DNA of 6,588 nt from CAYJFX01 sp964370315 (GCA_964370315.1 CAYJIS010000068.1:1-6588), one strand, 5' to 3'. Positions 1-5,523 are shown, numbered from the stretch's first letter. Notes: a model not told the origin generated them from the sequence alone. Translations and numbers: made by a program.

Positions 1-18
1 ACCCTGTAGGTGTGGTAC

Positions 19-47
19 GCTAAAAACATCATCGTGATGTTTTTAGC
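19..47. terminator. Perfect 13-bp inverted repeat, possible bidirectional intrinsic terminator
   Basis: Bases 19-31 (GCTAAAAACATCA) and 35-47 (TGATGTTTTTAGC) are exact reverse complements around a TCG loop. The structure reads as an A5 tract, a CATCA/TGATG stem and a T5 tract, so it could terminate transcription in both directions. The G+C part of the stem is weak and the T run lies inside the stem. It could equally be the first hairpin of the structured leader that continues to base 134. The gene it might terminate lies left of the window. Confidence 0.5.
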
Positions 48-134
48 TATCGAGTATTGTTCTACCGATGAAGTACTGATTAGCACAATACATCGTGTAT
101 CAGTAGAGTTAAGTGCCGTCCCTGGCACGACTTA
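48..134 (+). other. Three further stem-loops, possible structured leader of the 54-residue small ORF
   Basis: Directly after the 19-47 hairpin come three more potential hairpins. In the first, ATCG-(A)-GTA at 49-56 pairs with TACCGAT at 63-69 with one bulged A. In the second, TACTGAT (74-80) pairs with ATCAGTA (99-105), with an inner CAC/GTG pairing (84-86 with 95-97). In the third, TAAGTGCC (110-117) pairs with GGCAC-G-ACTTA (124-134) around a GTCCCT loop. The last ends two bases before the Shine-Dalgarno site of the small ORF at 149. I do not recognise a known riboswitch, T-box or ribozyme consensus. Pairing was judged by eye, with no folding energy calculated. Confidence 0.45.
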
Positions 135-135
135 C

Positions 136-144
136 AAAGGAGTG
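136..144 (+). promoter_or_regulatory. Strong Shine-Dalgarno site for the small ORF
   Basis: AAAGGAGTG lies just before the ATG at 149, at ideal spacing. It is the main reason to treat the small ORF as real, and it selects that ATG over the overlapping GTG-initiated frame beginning at base 10. Confidence 0.7.
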
Positions 145-148
145 AAAA

Positions 149-313
149 ATGTTAGGTTATTTATTTGCGTGGGCGATTGGCAGAGGCGTTGTTGGAGCTT
201 TAGAAGATATTGAGTACAATCAACGAAGGCAAATGCAAATGCAACTTCGAGAGCAGAAAGCGAGAATTACAGAATGGGAAAAAGCATATATACAACTTAA
301 AGAAAATATCTAG
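149..313 (+). CDS. Small hypothetical protein, 54 aa, hydrophobic N-terminus and charged helix
   Basis: An ATG at 149 with a strong AAAGGAG site opens a 54-residue ORF ending at TAG 311-313. The product starts MLGYLFAWAIGRGVVGAL. This is a glycine-containing hydrophobic stretch (about residues 2-18) interrupted by one arginine, possibly a membrane-associated helix. Residues 19-54 are polar and helix-prone, rich in Q, R, E and K (for example QRRQMQMQLREQKAR), and could form an amphipathic helix. I do not recognise the family. It precedes the R-M promoter in the same orientation, but that promoter lies beyond its stop, so it is probably a separate unit. It could be a small membrane protein or a phage- or element-derived gene. 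The reading frame and ribosome binding site are seen; the function is unknown. Confidence 0.65.
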   Translation: MLGYLFAWAIGRGVVGALEDIEYNQRRQMQMQLREQKARITEWEKAYIQLKENI

Positions 314-348
314 AGATAAAATAGTGTCACATATTAAAGGATTGTACA

Positions 349-377
349 TTGAAAGTAATATTTTTTTATGATATAAT
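349..377 (+). promoter_or_regulatory. Sigma-A promoter of the R-M operon
   Basis: TTGAAA (349-354) and TATAAT (372-377) are separated by exactly 17 bases. A TG at 369-370 also gives an extended -10 element. Transcription would start near 384, about 85 bases before the first methyltransferase. No other comparably good promoter was noticed before the operon, so this probably serves all of 468-4640. Confidence 0.8.
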
Positions 378-395
378 GACAAAAATGTTACTTTC
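351..395. promoter_or_regulatory. 15-bp inverted repeat spanning the R-M promoter, candidate operator
   Basis: The left arm GAAAGTAATATTTTT (351-365) and right arm AAAAATGTTACTTTC (381-395) are reverse complements except at one position, around a 15-base centre that holds the TATAAT box. The left arm overlaps the -35 element and the right arm covers the predicted start site. A protein bound to this dyad would block RNA polymerase. Because transcription should begin inside the right arm, the repeat acts as DNA rather than as an RNA hairpin. Many R-M operons are regulated by a controller protein or by a methyltransferase, but no separate controller gene is seen here. The regulator is therefore unknown. 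Confidence 0.55.
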
Positions 396-467
396 TTTTT
401 TGGCATTATATATTTTTATAGGCAGTATGATATCTGAAAAATAGATTATCGTACAGTAAAGGGATGA

Positions 468-2141
468 ATGCAAACTGCAACAAACTTATATTATAATAAT
501 TCACTAATAAATAGAATTGAGCACATTACACAAGCACATATTACTCATCTTTTAAGAACAAAATTAGATAACAAAAAAATTGATTTATTGTTAAAAGCAC
601 TACATTCTTTATTGAATGGGAGTTATCAAAAATATAGATTTGATAATCATATTTTTGATAAAATATCAGATGATGAAATAAATGATGTAGTGTTTCAAAC
701 TTTTTTATCTAAAATAAATGAAAAAGAATTAATTCGTAAAAAAAACGGAGTTTACTATACTCCTATAGATGTCGTATCCTTTATCGTTGATAATTGTTAT
801 TACAAAAGAATAAAAGAGGATACAAAAATTATTTCTCAACTTGATAGTGACAATGATATTGATGATTTGATTTTTAATGATAATGTTTTTGATCCAACAT
901 GTGGTACTGGTGAATTTTTATTATACGCATATCAAAAGAAAATAAAATTATTACAAAGGGCAATAACTTCAGAAGATCTATGCAAAATTTTAGAAACAAT
1001 TCATGGCAATGATATTAATGCTGATTCAATAGAAATAACTAAAATCAGATTATTTTTTGAAACGCTTAAGTATACTAGTGAAAGCAATTATTTTAGTTGT
1101 TTTGCCAAAATTCTAAATAAAAATATGAGTAACCAAGATTTTATAAATATTAACATTAACACTTTTAATAAATATGAAATTATACTAGGTAATCCTCCTT
1201 ATGTAGAAGATTCAAAATCATGCACAGAACCAGAAATAAGGTATGGAAACATTTTTGCTAATGTTTTACAAAATTCTTCTATGCTGTTAGACAAAAAAGG
1301 AGTTTTAGGTTTTATTATTCCTTTATCTTATGTTTCTACAATTCGAATGAAAAAGATACGTAAATTTATGAAGAATAATTTTGATACACAATATATTTTA
1401 AATTATGCTGATAGGCCTGATTGTTTATTTGCATCAGTGCATCAAAAACTTTCAATTCTATTTGCGCAAAAAGATGTTCTGAAAAAAGAAGTTTTTACAT
1501 CCTCCTATCAATATTGGTATAAAACAGAGAGAGATATTTTGTTTGCAGATATCAAACTTGAATCTAATTCTTTTCAATTTGATGATTTTTATCCTAAAAT
1601 TGGAAATTACCTTGAAAAATCAATTTTTACGAAAATTATTTCTCAAAAAGGAAGTGATATATTAGCACTGGATAATATTGGTGGCACAAAAAATGTTTTC
1701 TTAAATATGCGTGCCTGTTTTTGGATAAAAGCTTTTTCATTTAATCCTGGGTCAAAAGAATACAAAGGATTTTCATTTGACCCTAAGATTCAATCTTTTG
1801 TCTTGTGTTTATTAAATTCATCATTATTCTTTCTTTTTTGGAATATAGTCTCTGATTGTTGGCATATTACAAATAAAGATTTAAAAAACTTTTTGATTCC
1901 TATTGGAAAAAAATATGATGACTGTTATGAAAAATTAGCAAAAGAACTTGAAAAAAAATTAGAATTAACAAAAAAATATGTAGGTACGAAACAAACGATG
2001 TATGAATATAAACATAAATTTTGTAAGGATATTATTGATGCCATTGATGATCATTTATCAACAATATATTCATTAACTATAGAAGAAACAAAATATATAA
2101 AAGATTTTTCATCGAAATATAGAGAAAGTCGTGGGGAATAA
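468..2141 (+). CDS. N6-adenine DNA methyltransferase of a type II-like R-M system (Eco57I/TaqI-like class)
   Basis: This 557-residue protein should transfer a methyl group from S-adenosylmethionine to the N6 of adenine in a specific DNA site, protecting it from the partner nuclease. Seen in order: a helical N-terminus (1-90); VYYTP (95-99), the motif X-like start of the catalytic domain; FDPTCGTGEFLL (141-152), motif I binding AdoMet; GNDIN (180-184), the motif II/III region; and NPPY (242-245), the catalytic motif IV diagnostic of amino-methyltransferases. GVLGFIIPLSY (278-288) follows, then a C-terminal target-recognition region with HITNKDLKNFLIP (466-478) and a lysine/glutamate-rich helical tail. 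No PD-(D/E)xK nuclease motif is evident in the short N-terminus, so it looks like a stand-alone methyltransferase and not a fused type IIG enzyme. The start is fixed by an in-frame TGA at 465-467 directly upstream and AAAGGG at 458-463. Its TAA abuts the next ATG. Confidence 0.93.
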   Translation: MQTATNLYYNNSLINRIEHITQAHITHLLRTKLDNKKIDLLLKALHSLLNGSYQKYRFDNHIFDKISDDEINDVVFQTFLSKINEKELIRKKNGVYYTPIDVVSFIVDNCYYKRIKEDTKIISQLDSDNDIDDLIFNDNVFDPTCGTGEFLLYAYQKKIKLLQRAITSEDLCKILETIHGNDINADSIEITKIRLFFETLKYTSESNYFSCFAKILNKNMSNQDFINININTFNKYEIILGNPPYVEDSKSCTEPEIRYGNIFANVLQNSSMLLDKKGVLGFIIPLSYVSTIRMKKIRKFMKNNFDTQYILNYADRPDCLFASVHQKLSILFAQKDVLKKEVFTSSYQYWYKTERDILFADIKLESNSFQFDDFYPKIGNYLEKSIFTKIISQKGSDILALDNIGGTKNVFLNMRACFWIKAFSFNPGSKEYKGFSFDPKIQSFVLCLLNSSLFFLFWNIVSDCWHITNKDLKNFLIPIGKKYDDCYEKLAKELEKKLELTKKYVGTKQTMYEYKHKFCKDIIDAIDDHLSTIYSLTIEETKYIKDFSSKYRESRGE

Positions 2142-3262
2142 ATGAAAGTAATTGACTTATTTGCTGGTTCTGGTGGTTTCTCTCTAGGTTTTGAAAAAGC
2201 AGGGTTTGAAATAGTAAAAGCTGTCGAATTTGATAGTGTAATAGCAAATACCTATCAAAAAAATCACAAAAATANNNNNNNNNNACTTCAGTTATTATTG
2301 ATGATATCAAAAATGTTGATATTAATAAAGTATTCAATAATCGTTGTGCTGACATTATTATTGGTGGTCCACCTTGCCAAGGCTTCAGCATGGCTGGTGC
2401 ACGAATTAGAAATGGTTTTATTGATGATCCTCGGAATTATTTATTCAAACATTATTTTAATATTGTAAAAACTGTTAAACCAAAAGTATTTCTCATTGAA
2501 AATGTAAAAGGAATTGCTACTATGCAAAACGGAAAGATTTTTAATGAAATAATTACTAGTTTTGGAAACAAGGACTTACTAGATGGTGATTGTTATAATA
2601 TTTATCACACAGTTATTAAGGCAACAGAATTTGGAGTTCCACAGACAAGGGAAAGGATGATAATTATTGGCGTTTTAAATAAAGACTTTAATGGTTCTGC
2701 TATATTTGAAAGTGTTAAAAATAAAATTATTAGAGAAAATGCCCACTTTTTTACTCCCGTTACTGTATGGGATGCGATATCTGATTTAGCTAAGGTTTCT
2801 CCATCAGATACAGGGATAATAAAAAACACATATCCAATGACGTATTATCAAAAATATTTATCTTCAGATGGGGAAAAATTAAGTAACCATATTCAAACAA
2901 AACACTCTGTTCTAGCAAAATCACGCATGGAAAAAATTGGAGAAGGAGAGAATTTTACTAAATTAAAGGAAACCATAAAGTCAGTTCATAGTGGGGCATA
3001 TGGTCGTTTGGAGAAGCAAGGGGTTGCACCTACGATTACAACAAGATTTGATACCCCATCTGGGGGAAAGTTTACTCACCCCATACATAACAGAACTATT
3101 ACTCCGAGAGAAGCTGCAAGAATTCAAAGCTTTCCTGATGACTATGTTTTTTATGGTAATAAAAGTTCAATATGTAAGCAAATTGGTAATGCTGTTCCTC
3201 CCAAATGTTCTTATTTTTTAGCAAAAGTGGTAAAGGAGTTATTAAACAGTGTACAAAATTGA
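2142..3262 (+). CDS. C5-cytosine DNA methyltransferase, interrupted only by an assembly gap
   Basis: This gene methylates C5 of cytosine in a specific DNA site. All core motifs are visible: DLFAGSGGFSLGF (motif I, residues 5-17), VKAVEFD (motif II), GGPPCQGFS with the catalytic Cys codon at 2375-2377 (motif IV), ENVKG at 2498-2512 (motif VI), QTRER at 2642-2656 (motif VIII), APTITTRF (motif IX region) and GNAVPP at 3185-3202 (motif X). The short target-recognition segment lies between motifs VIII and IX. Ten Ns at 2275-2284 put the two halves in different frames as written, and a gap of 8 or 11 bases would restore one frame. With 11, the protein is 373 residues, normal for the family. Codons on the far side of the gap continue naturally as TSVIIDDIKNVD, typical for this region. 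The ATG directly follows the previous stop, with GTGGGGAA as the likely ribosome binding site. It has no N-terminal HTH extension, so it is unlikely to be a self-repressing methyltransferase. Confidence 0.93.
2275..2284. other. Ten-N assembly gap
   Basis: A run of exactly ten Ns falls between motifs II and IV of the cytosine methyltransferase gene. Its round length suggests a scaffolding placeholder, not a measured size. Reading frames on the two sides agree only if the true gap is 2 modulo 3 (for example 8 or 11 bases), so the apparent frameshift is an artefact candidate. Confidence 0.95.
3232..3238 (+). promoter_or_regulatory. Shine-Dalgarno site inside the methyltransferase end, serving the GTG start at 3249
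   Basis: AAAGGAG at 3232-3238 sits ten bases before GTG 3249-3251. It lies within the last codons of the cytosine methyltransferase and is the strongest ribosome binding site between the methyltransferase and the nuclease. The nuclease ATG at 3363 has no comparable site. This marks 3249 as the real initiation point for either a small ORF or an ancestral longer nuclease. Confidence 0.75.
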
Positions 3263-3362
3263 AGATAAGCTTTTTGAATTAAATGATTCTAGTGTCTGGA
3301 TTTTTACAAAACAAGAAACATCTTTTGATGAATGTTACAAAGCTGTAGAACTGTTAGCCTAA
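3249..3362 (+). CDS. 37-codon ORF in frame with the HNH nuclease: coupling ORF or severed N-terminus
   Basis: GTG at 3249 has a strong upstream AAAGGAG and opens an ORF ending at TAA 3360-3362. The frame is closed by TAA 3243-3245 just upstream, so GTG is the only sensible start. The product begins VYKIEDKLFELNDSSVWIF and ends CYKAVELLA. It is acidic, with a likely C-terminal helix. It overlaps the methyltransferase end by 14 bases and is in the same frame as the nuclease, whose ATG follows the TAA directly. Two readings fit. It may be a short upstream ORF whose termination delivers ribosomes to the nuclease start. Alternatively, it may be the true N-terminus of a roughly 463-codon nuclease, cut by a nonsense change such as CAA to TAA. 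I do not recognise the peptide by itself. Confidence 0.7.
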   Translation: MYKIEDKLFELNDSSVWIFTKQETSFDECYKAVELLA

Positions 3363-4640
3363 ATGCAGAATAGAAAAAACGGCAATGTAGAAGAATATTT
3401 TAAGAAAAATCATGCTACATACAATATAAATACAGATAGACACAGAATATTATCATCATCGCAATTATTTGGCCTGTTAACAAAAACACCTCCATATTCA
3501 AAAGCTGGGCGCTATGGTATTGAGGAACCTACAGAGATATTTGAATTACTAAAACAATATAAAATTGGTAGTCATGAATATAATACTTTAAAATCTGAAC
3601 AAATTTTGAAAGTAAAGATAAAAGCTATAATTGATACAGCAGGAAACAATGATAATTGGAATATTTTGCCTGTGATTTATATATATAAAGTCTTAAAAGT
3701 ATTAAAAGAGCAATATCAAATTAACAGTGTTGATATTGACAGATTTTATACTTATATCATGACCTCAGATGATTATAGTTGTCTAGACGAAACAGTTTTT
3801 TGTATTAAAGAAGGGGCTCCAATAACTGAGTATATTGATAACTATAGAAATCTAAGTAGAGTGAAACCTCTTGTGCATAAAAATATAAATCTTTTTAATT
3901 TTGATAGTAACAATATATCTATTAACGAAAAATTTGATGAATATTTTAATAATTTATTTATGGAAAAATTTGATATTGATGAATTAAATATACAACTAAA
4001 AAGAGTAGTAGATTATACTTATTTCTTAACATCATGTCAAAATTTTAATATTAATCTAATAGATGAGCCAAATTATACTAATACTCATTCTAAAGAGGGG
4101 GTACAGTCTCAAAAGATAAAGAAGAAGAAGACAATTTCGCTTGAGGATGGAGGTATTGAAGATGATGATGTTGATTATGTGATAAAAGTAAATGATATAA
4201 AAGAATTTACTATTAATCCCAATATAGTTAAAGATGCAGAAAAAGTTGAGCCAACAATAACCTCTGGAGCAATTGCTAAAAGATATAGTAAAAATCCTTT
4301 GATAGGTAAAGTAGCAATACAAAACTGTGAGTATTTATGTCAAAATGACCAGATGCATACCACTTTTATTGCTAATTCCACAAAGAAACCATACATGGAA
4401 GCACATCATTTAATCCCGATAAGCGCTCAGTTAGAGATTTGGATTCAATTTGGTGTAAATATCGATTGCATTGAAAATATTGTTTCTCTTTGCCCAAATT
4501 GCCATAGAGCCATTCATTATGCAAAGGATGAATTCAAAATAGAATTATTGAAAAAAATTTTTGAAACAAAAAAGGATTGCTTAGCATCGATTGGCTTAAA
4601 TATAGATTTTGATTTCCTTTTGAAATATTACATAAAATAG
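3363..4640 (+). CDS. HNH restriction endonuclease, probable nuclease of this R-M system
   Basis: This 425-residue protein most likely cleaves unmethylated DNA at the site protected by the two upstream methyltransferases. The C-terminal third carries an HNH (beta-beta-alpha-metal) nuclease: Cys322 and possibly Cys326, EAHHLIP (346-352), Asn372 and CPNCH (377-381). Cys322, Cys377 and Cys380 are likely structural zinc ligands. His348 or His349 is the probable general base, with Asn372 and His381 as the remaining HNH residues. Residues 1-235 are presumably the DNA-recognition part, including LFGLLTKTPPYSKAGRYG (35-52). A Lys-rich then acidic linker (about 250-272) joins the two. The nuclease assignment rests on the HNH motif and operon position; I cannot name a site or isoschizomer. 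No Shine-Dalgarno site precedes the ATG, which abuts the stop of the in-frame upstream ORF. Translation may depend on reinitiation, or the gene may have lost its natural N-terminus. Confidence 0.85.
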   Translation: MQNRKNGNVEEYFKKNHATYNINTDRHRILSSSQLFGLLTKTPPYSKAGRYGIEEPTEIFELLKQYKIGSHEYNTLKSEQILKVKIKAIIDTAGNNDNWNILPVIYIYKVLKVLKEQYQINSVDIDRFYTYIMTSDDYSCLDETVFCIKEGAPITEYIDNYRNLSRVKPLVHKNINLFNFDSNNISINEKFDEYFNNLFMEKFDIDELNIQLKRVVDYTYFLTSCQNFNINLIDEPNYTNTHSKEGVQSQKIKKKKTISLEDGGIEDDDVDYVIKVNDIKEFTINPNIVKDAEKVEPTITSGAIAKRYSKNPLIGKVAIQNCEYLCQNDQMHTTFIANSTKKPYMEAHHLIPISAQLEIWIQFGVNIDCIENIVSLCPNCHRAIHYAKDEFKIELLKKIFETKKDCLASIGLNIDFDFLLKYYIK

Positions 4641-4819
4641 CATTTCAAAGAACTCTTAGCATGAGACAAATTTTATAAAATTAAATAATGCGAAAAGGCT
4701 GTGTATTAGATTCATGGAACAAAGTGCTAATGAAAATGCGAAACATGAAAAGTAGGTGGGATTCCTGTGTAACCAAAAATGATAGAAATAAATCAATTAG
4801 TTAAAAGTTCCCAAAATAA
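4641..4819. other. Intergenic region after the R-M operon, no recognised gene
   Basis: This AT-rich stretch holds no convincing terminator for the nuclease gene. A frame open from 4660 to TAG 4753-4755 could encode a short tail containing RFMEQSANENAKHEK, with an internal ATG at 4714 but no ribosome binding site. I do not recognise it; it may be the remnant end of a lost gene. A second short frame from ATG 4779 runs over the toxin remnant and is not supported. The words AATGCGAAA occur twice (near 4687 and 4735), probably by chance. Confidence 0.4.
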
Positions 4820-4827
4820 GAACTTTT
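4803..4827. promoter_or_regulatory. 8-bp inverted repeat just upstream of the promoter-like sequence before higA
   Basis: AAAAGTTC (4803-4810) and GAACTTTT (4820-4827) are exact reverse complements around a nine-base loop, ending two bases before the TTGACA box. It could be a weak terminator for the R-M operon, given the T run on its right side, or an operator for the HigA-type protein encoded next. The stem is A/T-rich, so neither role is certain. Confidence 0.35.
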
Positions 4828-4924
4828 TGTTGACAATAATCTTATATTTGTATATAAGGTTGTGTATGTTCGCTTCATTGGAACACATAAAGAATATGAT
4901 AGCATTAATGCAGGAGAAATCTAG
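4820..4924 (+). pseudogene. C-terminal remnant of a HigB-type mRNA-interferase toxin
   Basis: A frame open only from base 4820, just after TAA 4817-4819, reads ELFVDNNLIFVYKVVYVRF and then IGTHKEYDSINAGEI before TAG 4922-4924. The YVRFIGTHKEYD segment is the characteristic C-terminal signature of HigB toxins (RelE fold) that sit directly upstream of HigA antitoxins, which is exactly its position here. A full toxin is about 95-110 residues and only about 34 remain. No start codon, ribosome binding site or N-terminal half was found upstream. A weak resemblance (QNKNFLL to the usual GNKYRLI) in another frame at about 4809-4832 hints that some earlier sequence persists after frameshift. The remnant should be inactive as a ribosome-dependent RNase. 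Confidence 0.8.
4830..4858 (+). promoter_or_regulatory. Promoter-like sequence inside the toxin remnant, upstream of higA
   Basis: TTGACA (4830-4835) is a perfect -35 hexamer, and TATAAG (4853-4858) after a 17-base spacer matches five of six -10 positions. It lies entirely within the decayed higB sequence, about 70 bases before the higA start. It could let the orphan antitoxin be transcribed without the original operon promoter. Part of the match is constrained by ancestral coding sequence, so its activity is inferred. Confidence 0.6.
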
Positions 4925-4926
4925 AT

Positions 4927-5319
4927 ATGAAAGCAAAATTAATAAAATCAAATATTGATTATGAACAAGCACTGCAGAGAGTTGATATTCTTCTTTCAAA
5001 AGAGGTTTCAGCGGATGAAAAAGACGAACTAGAACTTTTATTGTACTTAATTGAAGTATATGAAGAAGAAGCTTTTCCTATTAATCTTCCTTCTCCTGTT
5101 GATGCAATTTTATTTACAATGGAGCAATTGTCATTAAAACAGCAAGACCTTGTTCCCTATATCGGAAGTAAAAGCAAGGTATCCGAAATAATAAATGGAA
5201 AACGTGAACTAAGCCTAAGCATGATTCGCTCTTTGCATACACATTTAGGTATACCCCTTGAAATTCTTATACAAGAAAAAGTGGAAGATGTGCCAGTTAT
5301 TGAACAAGCTTTAGCGTAA
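4927..5319 (+). CDS. higA: HigA-type antitoxin, XRE-family HTH transcriptional regulator
   Basis: This 130-residue protein matches the HigA antitoxin layout. The N-terminal helical region has IKSNIDYEQALQRVDILLS (6-24), the acidic LIEVYEEEAFPINLPSPVDAI (41-61) leads into the DNA-binding half, and an XRE-type helix-turn-helix covers about 62-115, with MEQLSLKQQDLVPYIGSKSK and INGKRELSLSMIRSLHTHLG. HigA binds and neutralises HigB and represses its own operon through the HTH. The start is supported by AGGAG at 4912-4916, ten bases upstream. The ATG follows the toxin remnant stop by two bases, the usual toxin-first order of higBA. All domains appear intact, unlike the toxin, so this is an orphan antitoxin. 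It may neutralise a related toxin elsewhere, act only as a regulator, or simply be decaying more slowly. The family call is firm; the role without its toxin is inference. Confidence 0.9.
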   Translation: MKAKLIKSNIDYEQALQRVDILLSKEVSADEKDELELLLYLIEVYEEEAFPINLPSPVDAILFTMEQLSLKQQDLVPYIGSKSKVSEIINGKRELSLSMIRSLHTHLGIPLEILIQEKVEDVPVIEQALA

Positions 5320-5344
5320 TTCCAAGTACAATGCCCCTACCTGC

Positions 5345-5506
5345 ATGAAAACACTCTCAACCCAACAACGCACAATTCCCAGTACCCCATCAATTACCTA
5401 CACACTTACTCGCAAAATGGTAAAAAACACAAACCTTCGCATAAAGAAAGACGGTAGCGTTTTTGTCAACCTGCATTCGATATTCTTTTCCTTGTTTCAA
5501 AAGTAG
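5345..5506 (+). pseudogene. N-terminal fragment resembling a YgjP/DUF45 metal-dependent hydrolase
   Basis: ATG 5345 opens a 53-codon frame to TAG 5504-5506. Its middle, ITYTLTRKMVKNTNLRIKKD followed by GSVFVN, looks like the beginning of YgjP-like (DUF45, M48/SprT-related) putative metallohydrolases. Those proteins start with a Y-x-L-x-R-x-x-x-K-x-x-x-L-x-I-x-x-DGSV-type strand pair. After VFVN the sequence turns into LHSIFFSLFQK and stops. The usual continuation (S/R-A-P-x-x-V) and the HExxH-type zinc motif near residue 180 are absent. Full-length members are about 220-240 residues, so this is a truncated 5' end. No good ribosome binding site precedes the ATG. The junction with foreign sequence is probably near 5470. 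The assignment rests on pattern recognition of a short segment and is moderate. Confidence 0.55.
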
Positions 5507-5523
5507 TAGTTTTTTTTAACTTA

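Noticed and set aside
11..47. GGTGTGGTACGC followed by a hairpin, resembling a T-box antiterminator and terminator
   Set aside because: The match to the AGGGTGGNACCGCG consensus is poor, there is no specifier stem in the window, and no aminoacyl-tRNA synthetase or amino-acid gene follows.
10..213. 67-codon GTG-initiated frame across the left hairpins and the small ORF
   Set aside because: It runs through four stem-loops, has no Shine-Dalgarno site, and overlaps the 54-residue ORF, which has a strong one.
385..444. 19-codon hydrophobic ORF (MLLSFLALYIFIGSMISEK) starting at the predicted transcript start, possible leader peptide
   Set aside because: It would be leaderless with no ribosome binding site, and its composition follows the T-rich DNA. 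It is too short to support without conservation.
2077..2391. Minus-strand 104-codon frame across the N gap
   Set aside because: It is antisense to two methyltransferase genes with full motifs, passes through the Ns, and its product is low-complexity.
4056..4322. Minus-strand 88-codon frame
   Set aside because: It is a shadow of the HNH nuclease gene. The Y/I/F-rich product reflects AT-rich antisense DNA.
4660..4755. Short open frame ending RFMEQSANENAKHEK, considered as the tail of a lost recombinase
   Set aside because: I could not tie the peptide to any family with confidence, and no start or ribosome binding site is seen. It is only mentioned in the intergenic entry.
4779..4957. Plus-strand frame from ATG 4779 running over the higB remnant into higA
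   Set aside because: No ribosome binding site. It overlaps the recognisable HigB frame, and its product resembles nothing.
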